A stretch of 64,000 nt of DNA from Streptomyces iranensis (lineage in GTDB: Bacteria; Actinomycetota; Actinomycetes; Streptomycetales; Streptomycetaceae). The stretch spans positions 186,001 through 250,000 of the forward strand of contig NZ_JAGGLR010000022.1 in the NCBI RefSeq assembly GCF_017874715.1. Reading direction: 5' to 3'. The notes below the pieces were generated by a model, which was given only the letters and a program-made list of their open reading frames with translations, searched no databases and was not told the DNA's origin. Shown here piece after piece: positions 16,489 through 24,646 of the stretch. The translations under genes and the position numbers were made by a program. Numbering within the stretch: the first letter of the stretch is position 1; each line of letters opens with the position of its first letter.

Positions 16489-17289
16489 TCAGCCGCCCGC
16501 CACCTCGGCGGAGGCGACGGCTTCCCGTACGAGCCGGGTGAACTCCTCCGGGCGCTGTTCGGGGAGCGGCACACCGGCCCCGGGCACGATGTGCCCCTTC
16601 GCCGACAGCGCCCGCACCATCGGCTCGAAGCTGGGCATCGACGGGTCGTCGTCCTGTCCGCAGATGACCGTGGCCGGGGCGGCGATCCGGGGCAGCCGCT
16701 CGTCCATCGCGAACAGCCGGATGGCGATATGCCCGTCCTCCACCCGGTCCAGCACCCGCAGGGCGTCGGCCATGAAGCGGTTGAGCGCGGCCTCCTGCCC
16801 CGGCTCGTAGAAGTGTCTGCGCCGGTTCCACAGCTCCAGGAGGTGGGAGCCGTCCGGATTCGGCCGCACCCAGTCGACCGGGCGTTTCCACACCGCGCGG
16901 GCGCGCTTCTCCGGGGTGATGAACGGGGTCGCGGAGAGCGTCAGGCTCCGCACCCGGGAGCCCAGGCGGGCCGCCACCTCCGCCGCGATCACTCCGCCGG
17001 TGTGGTGCCCGACCAGGTGGAACGTATCGAGCCCGAGCCCGTCCACCAGGTCCTCGACCCCGTCGGCGAACATCTCGACGCTCTGGTCGTCCGCGGGTTT
17101 CGCCGACGCCCCGTAGCCGACGGTGTCCATCGCGATCGCCCGGTGCGTGGCGCCGAGCAGCGGAAGCACATCGCGGTACTCGGCCCAGGACCGCGGGGTC
17201 TGGTGGAGCAGCAGCACCGGCTCGCCCTCGCCGCACTCGACGTAGTGCAGCTGGCCGAACCGGCTGGGGGCGTAGTGGGCGGTCAGCAT
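16489..17289 (-). CDS. Alpha/beta hydrolase-fold protein with GHHTG elbow
   Basis: Cytoplasmic alpha/beta-fold protein of 266 aa, start ATG 17289 behind AGGAGAG. Strand and oxyanion motifs (PVLLLHQTPRSWAEYRDVLPLL) and AMDTVGYGASAKP are typical of C-C hydrolases or dehalogenase relatives. The nucleophile elbow G-x-Nu-x-G reads GHHTGG, so His replaces the usual Ser or Asp. It is divergent from the 2-oxopent-4-enoate hydratase operon and shares its control region, so it may be part of the same ring-degradation pathway (meta-cleavage product hydrolase position). With this elbow, classical hydrolysis is uncertain. Confidence 0.7.
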   Translation of the reverse strand: MLTAHYAPSRFGQLHYVECGEGEPVLLLHQTPRSWAEYRDVLPLLGATHRAIAMDTVGYGASAKPADDQSVEMFADGVEDLVDGLGLDTFHLVGHHTGGVIAAEVAARLGSRVRSLTLSATPFITPEKRARAVWKRPVDWVRPNPDGSHLLELWNRRRHFYEPGQEAALNRFMADALRVLDRVEDGHIAIRLFAMDERLPRIAAPATVICGQDDDPSMPSFEPMVRALSAKGHIVPGAGVPLPEQRPEEFTRLVREAVASAEVAGG

Positions 17290-17348
17290 GTGCGCTCTCC
17301 TGACGTGGCGGGCCTGACGTGGCGGGGCGGCGGGCCCGCACTTCTGGT

Positions 17349-17361
17349 CGTACTTTGTACG
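17349..17361. promoter_or_regulatory. Candidate TetR operator 1 (CGTAC-TTT-GTACG)
   Basis: Perfect 5-bp inverted repeat with a 3-nt centre inside GTCGTACTTTGTACGG, about 60 bp upstream of the alpha/beta hydrolase start. A 14-of-16 match lies at 21339-21354 on the opposite strand, beyond the tetR gene. Shared sites flanking the catabolic genes and their local TetR gene suggest one operator. Confidence 0.55.
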
Positions 17362-17501
17362 GAACTCCTTGGGTGCCGTCAAGAGGCGTTCGGCGGGGAC
17401 AGGCCCCTCGCGCGGGGTGTTCCGTCAGGCGGTACGGGTCGCTGGACGGACACGGGTACGCGAGGTCAGTGTCACCTCGTCCGGCACGTCGCCATGCGCC
17501 C

Positions 17502-17520
17502 CGTTCCGTGTGACGGAACG
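17502..17520. promoter_or_regulatory. Perfect inverted repeat CGTTCCGT-GTG-ACGGAACG
   Basis: An 8-bp perfect inverted repeat with a 3-nt centre, 93 bp upstream of the hydratase start, in the 323-bp divergent control region. Its 19-bp size is typical of dimeric repressor or IclR/TetR-type sites. A second partial copy (TGTTCCGTCAGG) is at about 17419. Which regulator uses it is unknown. Confidence 0.5.
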
Positions 17521-17612
17521 AAAGTTGGCTCGTGGTGGGCGGCGCGTCTATACCGGAGGCCACATCGGGAGCGCCGGGCCCCGGCCCCATGTTCTTCTCC
17601 AGGAGGTAGCCC

Positions 17613-18446
17613 GTGCCGAATGTTCCCGACCACGTCCCGACGGATTCCCTCCCCGGGGCCGTGGTCAAGGCCGCCGACGCACTCGCGGGCGCCACCCGCG
17701 ACGGGATCGCCTGCGCGCCGGTGCGCACGCTCCTGGACGACGGCGACATCGAGGCCGCCTACGCGGTGCAGCGGCTCAACCTGCGACGCGAACAGGCCAC
17801 CGGCCGCCGGATCGCCGGCCGGAAGATCGGCTTGACGTCTCCGGCCGTACAGCGCCAACTCGGCGTGGACCAGCCGGACTTCGGCGCGCTGTTTGCCGAT
17901 TTGGCCGTGCCGGAGGGCGGCGAGGTGCCCGCCGGACGGCTGCTCCAGCCCAAGGTGGAGGCCGAGGTGGCGCTCGTGCTCGGCAGCGATCTGCCACACC
18001 GCCCCTGCACCGTCGTGGACCTGCTGCGCGCCACCGACTTCGCGCTGCCCGCGCTGGAGATCGTCGACAGCCGGGTGCGGGACTGGGACATCTCCATCGT
18101 GGACACCGTCGCCGACAACGCCTCCTGCGGGCTGTACGTCCTCGGCGCCTCCCCGGTGCCACTGTCCGGGCTCAACCTGCGCTCCGTACAGATGACCATG
18201 ACGCGCAATGGCGAGATGGCCTCCCACGGGACCGGCGCCGACTGCCTCGGCGGCCCCCTCAACGCGGCCGTCTGGCTGGCCTCGGCCCTCGCCGAGCGGG
18301 GCGATCCGCTGCGCGCGGGCGACCTCGTCCTGACCGGGGCCCTGGGGCCGATGGTCCCGGCCGCCCCGGGCGATGTGTTCCACGCCCGTATCTCGAACCT
18401 GGGCGCCGTAGGAGTCGGCTTCGCCGCGGAAGGAGACCACCGGTGA
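17613..18446 (+). CDS. 2-oxopent-4-enoate hydratase (MhpD/DmpE family)
   Basis: Adds water to 2-hydroxypenta-2,4-dienoate to give 4-hydroxy-2-oxovalerate in the lower meta-cleavage pathway. The 277-aa protein shows family blocks GRKIGLTSPAVQRQLGVDQPDFG, the metal-binding Glu region PKVEAEVALVLG, FALPALEIVDSRVRDWDISIVDTVADNASC and ADCLGGPLNAAVWLA. GTG start behind AGGAGG. It overlaps the next gene by 4 nt (GTGA), making an operon with the dehydrogenase and aldolase that finish the pathway. A decarboxylase of the same fold is the alternative, but the neighbours favour the hydratase. Confidence 0.9.
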   Translation: MPNVPDHVPTDSLPGAVVKAADALAGATRDGIACAPVRTLLDDGDIEAAYAVQRLNLRREQATGRRIAGRKIGLTSPAVQRQLGVDQPDFGALFADLAVPEGGEVPAGRLLQPKVEAEVALVLGSDLPHRPCTVVDLLRATDFALPALEIVDSRVRDWDISIVDTVADNASCGLYVLGASPVPLSGLNLRSVQMTMTRNGEMASHGTGADCLGGPLNAAVWLASALAERGDPLRAGDLVLTGALGPMVPAAPGDVFHARISNLGAVGVGFAAEGDHR

Positions 18447-19408
18447 GCAGCGAGACCAACACCCGCACCAAAGTGGCGATCATCGGTTCCGGCAACATCG
18501 GCACCGACCTCCTGATCAAGGTGCTGAGGCTCTCCGACACCCTGGAGATCACCGCGATGGCCGGGATCGATCCCGCCTCCGACGGTCTGGCCCGCGCCCG
18601 CCGCCTGAAGGTGGCCACCACCCACGAGGGTGTGGACGGGCTGGTGTCGATGGACGAGTTCGCCGACGTGGACATCGTCTTCGACGCCACCTCCGCCGGT
18701 GCCCACAAGCGCCACGAGGAGGTGCTGCGCCCCCTCGGCCGCACCCTCGTCGACCTCACCCCGGCCGCCATCGGCCCCTATGTGGTGCCCCCGGTCAACG
18801 GCGACGCCCACCTCGGCGCGCCCAACGTCAACATGGTCACCTGCGGTGGCCAGGCCACGATCCCGATCGTCGCCGCGGTGGGCGCGGTCACCCCCGTCCA
18901 CTACGGGGAGATCGTCGCCTCCATCTCCTCCCGCTCCGCGGGCCCCGGCACCCGCGCGAACATCGACGAGTTCACCGAGACCACCGCCGCCGCCATCGAG
19001 CGCGTCGGCGGCGCCGCCCGCGGCAAGGCCATCATCGTCCTCAACCCCGCCGAACCGCCCCTGATCATGCGCGACACCGTGCACTGCCTGGTCTCGGGCT
19101 GCGCCACCGAGGAGGTCACCGCCTCCGTCGAGGAGATGGTCGGCCGCGTCCAGGCGTATGTGCCCGGCTACCGCCTCAAGCAGAAGGTGCAGTTCGAACA
19201 CGTGGGGTCCGACGATCCGATGCGCTCCCTGCTGCCCGCCGAGGCCGCGCGCACCGACGCCGTGAAGGTCTCGGTCTTCCTCGAGGTCGAGGGAGCCGCC
19301 CACTACCTCCCGGCCTACGCCGGAAACCTCGACATCATGACCTCGGCCGCGCTGCGCACCGCGGAGCGCCTGGCCGCACACCGCTCCGGCGAGGAGGCCG
19401 CACGATGA
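18443..19408 (+). CDS. Acylating acetaldehyde dehydrogenase (MhpF/DmpF)
   Basis: Oxidises acetaldehyde with CoA and NAD+ to acetyl-CoA, 321 aa. The N-terminal Rossmann motif is KVAIIGSGNIGTDLLIKVLR, and the catalytic Cys lies in NMVTCGGQATIPI (near residue 133). SRSAGPGTRANIDEFTETTA and the C-terminal PAYAGNLDIMTSAAL are family signatures. It is translationally coupled on both sides (GTGA with the hydratase, ATGA with the aldolase). In this family it forms a channelling complex with the aldolase encoded next. Confidence 0.95.
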   Translation: MSSETNTRTKVAIIGSGNIGTDLLIKVLRLSDTLEITAMAGIDPASDGLARARRLKVATTHEGVDGLVSMDEFADVDIVFDATSAGAHKRHEEVLRPLGRTLVDLTPAAIGPYVVPPVNGDAHLGAPNVNMVTCGGQATIPIVAAVGAVTPVHYGEIVASISSRSAGPGTRANIDEFTETTAAAIERVGGAARGKAIIVLNPAEPPLIMRDTVHCLVSGCATEEVTASVEEMVGRVQAYVPGYRLKQKVQFEHVGSDDPMRSLLPAEAARTDAVKVSVFLEVEGAAHYLPAYAGNLDIMTSAALRTAERLAAHRSGEEAAR

Positions 19409-20487
19409 CCACGACCGACGCCGGCGCGACCGCGGACACTCCGCCCGTCCCGCCCGCTCTGTACGTCCAGGACGTGACCCTGCGGGACGGCATGCACGCC
19501 ATCCGCCACCGCTACACCGTCGAGCAGGCCCGCACCATCGCCGCCGCCCTGGACGCCGCCGGGGTGGCCGCCATCGAAATCGCCCACGGCGACGGCCTGT
19601 CCGGCTCCAGCGTCACCTACGGAATCGGCGCCCACACCGACTGGGACTGGATCGAGGCCGTCGTCGGGGCCACCGGCACGGCGATCCCCACCACCCTGCT
19701 GCTGCCGGGCATCGGCACGTTGCACGACCTCAAGCGGGCCCACGCCCTCGGCATCCGCTCCGTGCGCATCGCCACCCACTGCACCGAGGCCGACATCTCC
19801 GCCCAGCACATCTCCGCCGCCCGCGACATGGGCATGGACGTGGCCGGGTTCCTGATGATGTCGCATATGGCGGAACCGGCAGAACTCGCCCGCCAGGCAC
19901 GGCTGATGGAGTCCTACGGCGCCCACTGTGTGTATGTCACCGACTCCGGCGGCCGGCTCACCATGGACGGTGTCCGCGACCGCTTCCGCGCCTACCGCGA
20001 TGTGCTCGACCCGGGCACCGAACTCGGCATCCACGCCCACCACAACCTCGCCCTCGGCGTGGCCAACACCGTGGTGGCCGTGGAGAACGGCGTCACCCGC
20101 GTCGACGCCTCGCTCGCGGGCCAGGGCGCGGGGGCGGGCAACTGCCCGCTGGAGGCGTTCATCGCCGTCGCCGACCTGATGGGCTGGAAGCACGGCTGCG
20201 ACCTGTTCCCCCTCATGGACGCCGCCGACGACCTCGTACGGCCCCTCCAGGACCGCGAGGTCCGCGTCGACCGCGAGACCCTCACCCTCGGCTACGCGGG
20301 CGTGTACTCCAGCTTCCTGCGCCACGCCGAGGCGGCCGCGGTCCGCCACGGTCTGGACACCCGCGCCATCCTGGTCGAGGTCGGCCGCCGCGGGATGGTC
20401 GGCGGCCAGGAAGACATGATCACGGACATCGCGCTCGACCTGGCCGCCCGCCCGGACAACACCGCCCGCCCGGACAACACCTCCTGA
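19405..20487 (+). CDS. 4-hydroxy-2-oxovalerate aldolase (MhpE/DmpG)
   Basis: Cleaves 4-hydroxy-2-oxovalerate to pyruvate and acetaldehyde, 360 aa, HMGL-like TIM barrel. VQDVTLRDGMHAIRHRYT holds the catalytic Arg and metal Asp, and the metal ligands GIHAHHNLALGVAN are near residue 210. DASLAGQGAGAGNCPLEAFIA, then the communication domain GYAGVYSSFLRHAEAAA, interacts with the dehydrogenase. It is the last gene of the three-gene operon. A short ARPDNT duplication at the C-terminus (ARPDNTARPDNTS) is a small repeat expansion of no clear meaning. Confidence 0.95.
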   Translation: MTTTDAGATADTPPVPPALYVQDVTLRDGMHAIRHRYTVEQARTIAAALDAAGVAAIEIAHGDGLSGSSVTYGIGAHTDWDWIEAVVGATGTAIPTTLLLPGIGTLHDLKRAHALGIRSVRIATHCTEADISAQHISAARDMGMDVAGFLMMSHMAEPAELARQARLMESYGAHCVYVTDSGGRLTMDGVRDRFRAYRDVLDPGTELGIHAHHNLALGVANTVVAVENGVTRVDASLAGQGAGAGNCPLEAFIAVADLMGWKHGCDLFPLMDAADDLVRPLQDREVRVDRETLTLGYAGVYSSFLRHAEAAAVRHGLDTRAILVEVGRRGMVGGQEDMITDIALDLAARPDNTARPDNTS

Positions 20488-20579
20488 TCGCCGCCCGATC
20501 GGCGGGACGCCTGTACGGTGTGGTGTACGACGGCGTCGGTGTCGCCGGTCCCCGGTGGTGTGCGCAGAGGAGAGTCCCA

Positions 20580-21251
20580 GTGGCGGGTCAGCGGTCGCGT
20601 GGCAGGGCGCTCACCGCCGAGCGGATCATCGAGGTGGCCACCCGGATCTGCGACGAGGAGGACATCGACGTACTGACGATCCGGCGGCTCGCCGCGGATC
20701 TCGGCGTGGGCGCGATGACGCTCTACAGCTACTTCCGCGGCAAGGAGGAGATCCTCGACGGGATCGCCGACTACGTCATGGGGAACTTCCGGCTGCCCAC
20801 CGCCGAGGAGACCTCGCCCGAGGCGGTCGTACGGGCCCTGGCGCTGGCCTTCCTCGAGATGATGCGGGAGCACCCCAGCATCGTGCGGCTCTTCTCCACC
20901 CGGGTGAGCACCGGCCCGCGGTCCATGCGGGGCGCGTTCGAGGCGGTCATCGGGAGGCTGCGCGAGGCGGGGTTCGCGGACCGGGACGCGGTGCGCGTCT
21001 ACGGGCTGATCGTGCAGTACAGCCTGGGTTTCGCCAGCTATCAGGCGCCCCGTCCGTGGGGGAAGGCCGACCACCCCGAGGCCGAGGAGCTGCGGCGTCA
21101 GCGCAGGCACTTCTACGGGGCCCTGCCGCGTGAGGACTTCCCCCACATGGTGGAGCTCGCCGAGGAGATGACCACGCTGCCCAGCGACGAACAGTTCCTC
21201 TTCGGGCTCGACTGCCTCATCGACGGCGTACTGCGGCACACCGGCGACTGA
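20580..21251 (+). CDS. TetR/AcrR-family regulator
   Basis: Regulator of 223 aa with an N-terminal helix-turn-helix (AERIIEVATRICDEEDIDVLTIRRLAADLGVGAMTLYSYFRGKEEILDGIADYVM) and a TetR_C-type ligand domain. The GTG start at 20580 has GAGGAGAG upstream. It lies 92 nt after the aldolase operon. Two near-identical palindromes, one in the control region of the hydratase/hydrolase pair and one 90 nt after its own stop, are candidates for its operator, suggesting control of the catabolic operon and possibly the downstream transporter. Ligand unknown. Confidence 0.88.
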   Translation: MAGQRSRGRALTAERIIEVATRICDEEDIDVLTIRRLAADLGVGAMTLYSYFRGKEEILDGIADYVMGNFRLPTAEETSPEAVVRALALAFLEMMREHPSIVRLFSTRVSTGPRSMRGAFEAVIGRLREAGFADRDAVRVYGLIVQYSLGFASYQAPRPWGKADHPEAEELRRQRRHFYGALPREDFPHMVELAEEMTTLPSDEQFLFGLDCLIDGVLRHTGD

Positions 21252-21338
21252 GCCTCGCCACGTCCGTAGCTCCATATCCCGTCCGTCTCTCGGTTTCCGT
21301 ACTGCGTGCTGTCAGCAGCCTTGACCTCATACAGCGAA

Positions 21339-21354
21339 CGGTACATAGTACGAC
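21339..21354 (-). promoter_or_regulatory. Candidate TetR operator 2 (GTAC-ATA-GTAC core)
   Basis: On the minus strand this reads GTCGTACTATGTACCG, 14 of 16 identical to the site at 17347-17362. It is 88 nt past tetR and about 325 nt before the MHS transporter gene, so it could control that transporter. Core palindrome at 21341-21351. Confidence 0.5.
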
Positions 21355-21408
21355 CCACTTGCGATCGCTGAGCCGACCTCGCCTCGGCCCGGTGTCCGGC
21401 GGTTCTTT

Positions 21409-21577
21409 CCCCTCCCCGCCCCTTCCCGAACCGGGGGCTGCGCCCCCGACCCCGCCGGGGCTCCGCCCCCGACCCCGGTCCTCAATCGCCGGACGGGCTG
21501 GATCCAGCGGTAGCTGGGGGAGTTCGAGGAGCGGGGTCCGGGGCGGAGCCCCGGTTACGGGAAGGGGCGGGGAGGGG
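21409..21577. repeat. Inverted-repeat-bounded intergenic element (copy 1)
   Basis: A 169-bp element bounded by a perfect 20-bp inverted repeat, CCCCTCCCCG... at 21409-21428 and its complement at 21558-21577. Inside are nested CCCCGGGG-type stems and the phrase GGGGCGGAGCCCCGG. A second element with the same arms is at 26809-26947. It has no coding capacity, so it is a MITE-like or REP-like Streptomyces repeat rather than an insertion sequence. It may also fold strongly in RNA ahead of the transporter gene. Confidence 0.75.
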
Positions 21578-21678
21578 GATCAGCCCCGCCGCAGGCGTAC
21601 GCGTACCGCCGGACACCCCGCAGGCGTCCTGCGGCTTCCCCGTCCCCATGGACCGTCCCTGAAGGACAGAGGACCCTC

Positions 21679-23022
21679 ATGACAGCAACCGATGTTCGTG
21701 AACCCGGCCGGGACCAGAGCACCCGAGCGCTGGTCGCCGGCTGGATCGGCACCACCGTCGAGTACTACGACTTCTCCGTCTACGGACTGGCCTCGTCCGT
21801 GGTGTTCGCCAAGCTCTTCTTCCCCACCTCGGACCCGGTGACGGGCACGCTGCTCTCGCTGTCGACCTTCGCCATCGGTTTCCTGGCCCGCCCGGTCGGC
21901 GCTGTGGTGTTCGGCCACTTCGGCGACCGCCTGGGCCGGAAGTCCACGCTGGTGGCCACGTTGGGGCTGATGGGCATCGCCACCTTCGCCGTGGGTCTGT
22001 TGCCCACCTACGGTCAGGTGGGGATCGCGGCGCCGATCCTGCTGATCGTCGCCAGGCTCGCCCAGGGGTTCTCCGTCGGTGGCGAATACGGCGGGGCGGT
22101 CCTGATGACCATCGAACACGCGGAGCGGGGGAAACGCGGGTTCCGGGGCTCGCTGATCAATACCGGGACCTCGGCCGGGCTGCTCCTGGCCAACCTCGTC
22201 TTCCTCGGGGTGCTCCAACTTCCGGACGACCAGCTGCACTCATGGGGCTGGCGGATTCCCTTCCTGCTGAGCGCGGTGCTCGTCGGAGTGGGTCTGTTCG
22301 TGCGGCTCAGCCTGGACGAGAGCCCCGAGTTCGAAGCGGTCAAGGCGCGGAACGCGGTGGACCGGCTGCCCGTGGTCGAGGTGTTCCGCGAGTGCGGCGG
22401 TCGGGTCCTGCTGATGGCCGCCGCGATTCTGAGCTCGGGGGTGGCCTTCACACTGGCGACCGTCTACAGCCTGGAGTACGCCCGCACCGGGCTGCACCTG
22501 GACAAGGACACCATGATCGCCGTGCTGCTGCCGGCCACTCTCGTCATCATCGTCTGCGTTCCGCTCGCCGGAAAACTGGCGGACCGGTTCGGAAACCGAA
22601 GGGTCTTCATCGCCGGGGCGGCCTCGCTGATCGTGCTGCCGTTCGCCTGGCTGGCGCTGCTGCAGACGCGGCAGTACGGGCTGATGCTGCTGGGCTTCAC
22701 CCTGCTGTTCATCGGCTACTCCGCCAACTACGGAGTGGTCCCGGCGTACTTCTCGCAGGTCTTCCCGGCGCGGCTGAGGTTCACCGGCATGTCGGTCGGT
22801 TTCACGGTCGGGCTGATCGCCGGGAACGCGTTCTCCCCCGACATCGCCACCTATCTGCTGCACACCACCGGCGGGTGGGTGGGCATCGCGGTGTACATGG
22901 CCGCGATGTCGGCCGTCTCGGTCGTGGCGGGCCTGTTCCTCCGGGAAGCGGACGACACCGAGGAGCCACCGCGCGTTCCGGCTCCGCACGTGGCCGGCGG
23001 CGATACCGCGCAGGTGCGCTGA
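21679..23022 (+). CDS. MHS-family MFS transporter (shikimate/alpha-ketoglutarate type)
   Basis: Twelve-helix metabolite:proton symporter, 447 aa. The family markers are GWIGTTVEYYDFSVYGLASS in helix 1, RPVGAVVFGHFGDRLGRKSTL (MFS motif A), QGFSVGGEYGGAVLMTIEHA in helix 4 and WRIPFLLSAVLVGVGLFVRLSLDESPEF. MHS carriers move organic acids, betaines or aromatic acids. Beside the meta-cleavage operon an aromatic or dicarboxylic acid is plausible, but this is inference. The ribosome site is AAGGACAGAGGA. The LLM monooxygenase gene follows after 54 nt. Confidence 0.88.
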   Translation: MTATDVREPGRDQSTRALVAGWIGTTVEYYDFSVYGLASSVVFAKLFFPTSDPVTGTLLSLSTFAIGFLARPVGAVVFGHFGDRLGRKSTLVATLGLMGIATFAVGLLPTYGQVGIAAPILLIVARLAQGFSVGGEYGGAVLMTIEHAERGKRGFRGSLINTGTSAGLLLANLVFLGVLQLPDDQLHSWGWRIPFLLSAVLVGVGLFVRLSLDESPEFEAVKARNAVDRLPVVEVFRECGGRVLLMAAAILSSGVAFTLATVYSLEYARTGLHLDKDTMIAVLLPATLVIIVCVPLAGKLADRFGNRRVFIAGAASLIVLPFAWLALLQTRQYGLMLLGFTLLFIGYSANYGVVPAYFSQVFPARLRFTGMSVGFTVGLIAGNAFSPDIATYLLHTTGGWVGIAVYMAAMSAVSVVAGLFLREADDTEEPPRVPAPHVAGGDTAQVR

Positions 23023-23076
23023 CCGACCTGCGTCGTGCCATAGCAAGCACTCACACCAACCCCTCAGGAGGAGAGC

Positions 23077-24150
23077 GTGAACGAGGAGAGCGGCAACGAG
23101 AAGAGCGGGATACGCGTCGGTGTCCGCGTACCGCCGTGCGACCGGGTGGACCGGCTGGCCGGGACCGCCCGGCGGGCGGAGGAACTGGGCTTCGACCAGG
23201 TGTGGTTCCCCGACTCCCAGCTGCTGTGGCGGGACGTGTTCACGGCCCTGACCGCCGCCGCGCTGGGCACGGAACGGATCGGCCTGGGCAGCGCGGTCAC
23301 CAATCTCGTCACCCGGCACCCGGCCGTCGTCGCCTCGGCCGCGCGCAGCGTCGCCGAGCTGGCCCCCGGCCGGTTCACCCTCGGCCTCGGCGTGGGCAAC
23401 AGCTCGGTCGGCCCCATCGGCATGCGCTCCAGTACGGGGGCCGAGTTGCGCGCCGGGATCGCCACGCTGCGGGCGCTGCTCCAGGGGCAGGAGTGTGACT
23501 TCAACGGCGTACGGTCGCGGCTCCGGGACCCGGATCCGGGCGTACCGCTCCACGTGGCCGCCAGCGGCCCCCGGAACCTGCGGCTCGCCGGGGAGATCGC
23601 CGATGGTGTCATCCTGCTCAGCGGTGTCTCGCGGACGACGCTCGCCAGTGCCACCGCCCGGGTGCGGGAGGGCGCCGAGGCCGCGGGGCTGACCGCCGCG
23701 GGGCGGACCACGGAGGCGATCCCGCTGACGGTCTCGGCGTTCTGCGCGGTGACCGACGACGTGGAGGCCGAAGCCCGGCTGCTCAAGCCGATCTGTGCGT
23801 CGATCGCCCAGAACGGCGGAGCGCCCTTCCTCGCCCTGGCCGGGATCGAACTGGACGTCCCGGCGCGGGTGGAGGGGGTCTATCCGGACCTCGTACATGC
23901 CGAGGACTGGGACGCGGCCGTCGAGATCTGCTCGGCCTGGGTGAGCGACGAGGCGGCCCTGCGCTTCGCCCAGGAGTTCTGCCTCTTCGGAACCGCCAAG
24001 GAGATCGCCGAACGGCTCATCGCGCTGCGCGCCGACGGGGTGGCCGATGTGTTCCTCCAGCACGTCGGCTCCTACGACCCGCCCACCGAGCTGATCGAAA
24101 GCGTGGGCTCCGCGGTGCTGCCCGCCCTGCGGCCGGACGTCAGCCGGTGA
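23077..24150 (+). CDS. Luciferase-like (LLM class) flavin-dependent oxidoreductase
   Basis: F420- or FMN-dependent bacterial-luciferase-fold enzyme, 357 aa, GTG start behind AGGAGGAGAG. Blocks typical of the 5,10-methylenetetrahydromethanopterin reductase-like branch are RRAEELGFDQVWFPDSQLLWRDVFTALTAAALGTERIGLGSAVTN, LAPGRFTLGLGVGNSS and ADGVILLSGVS. Substrate unknown. Co-oriented with the MHS carrier, it may oxidise the imported compound before the lower pathway. The last 11 nt overlap a convergent zinc-ribbon gene. Confidence 0.82.
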   Translation: MNEESGNEKSGIRVGVRVPPCDRVDRLAGTARRAEELGFDQVWFPDSQLLWRDVFTALTAAALGTERIGLGSAVTNLVTRHPAVVASAARSVAELAPGRFTLGLGVGNSSVGPIGMRSSTGAELRAGIATLRALLQGQECDFNGVRSRLRDPDPGVPLHVAASGPRNLRLAGEIADGVILLSGVSRTTLASATARVREGAEAAGLTAAGRTTEAIPLTVSAFCAVTDDVEAEARLLKPICASIAQNGGAPFLALAGIELDVPARVEGVYPDLVHAEDWDAAVEICSAWVSDEAALRFAQEFCLFGTAKEIAERLIALRADGVADVFLQHVGSYDPPTELIESVGSAVLPALRPDVSR

Positions 24151-24433
24151 GCGTACCGGAGCCGGAACCGCCGTCGGCCGCGACGATCAGATTGAGCACG
24201 GTGATGTGCTGACCGCAGTTCGGGCACTCGTGGCCGGTGCTGAGCGGGGGCACCGGCGCCGGCTGCGACCGGTGGTACGTCCGGTCCGCGGCGTCCGCGA
24301 TGGCCGTGCCACGGCGGTGGGCCCGCCACCACCGGGTCTTGCATCTGGAGCCGCAGAACCTGCGCGTCGGGTTCCTGCTGGTCCAGGTGAACTCGGCGCC
24401 GCATTCGGCACACCGCCGGGCTGCGGTGTCCAT
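24140..24433 (-). CDS. Small zinc-ribbon protein
   Basis: A 97-residue protein starting MDTAARRCAECGAEFTWTSRNPTRRFCGSRCKTRWWRAHRRG. It has two Cys pairs, CAEC and CGSRC, spaced as a zinc finger, and a second CPNCG knuckle near the C-terminus, so one treble-clef or two half-ribbons are likely. GAGGAGG lies 5 nt before the ATG at 24433. The basic WWRAHRR stretch suggests nucleic-acid binding. Function unknown. It is divergent from the LmbU-type regulator and marks the left border of the peptide cluster. Confidence 0.7.
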   Translation of the reverse strand: MDTAARRCAECGAEFTWTSRNPTRRFCGSRCKTRWWRAHRRGTAIADAADRTYHRSQPAPVPPLSTGHECPNCGQHITVLNLIVAADGGSGSGTLTG

Positions 24434-24646
24434 GTAGCCTCCTCTGTCGGCTCGCGGTGAGACTGATTCCGCATCCATCCGCCCAGTAGATCGGTGCGTG
24501 GGTTTCGGAACCGTAACGCCCTCGGCTGCTCGCGCGTCATGTGATTCTCGGCCGGTGAAAACCGGCCAGGTGCGATGAAACCTCGCCGAAACCCCCCTCT
24601 GTGGAGGATGAGGCCGCCGAAGACGAGGGCAGGTGAGGTGTGCACG

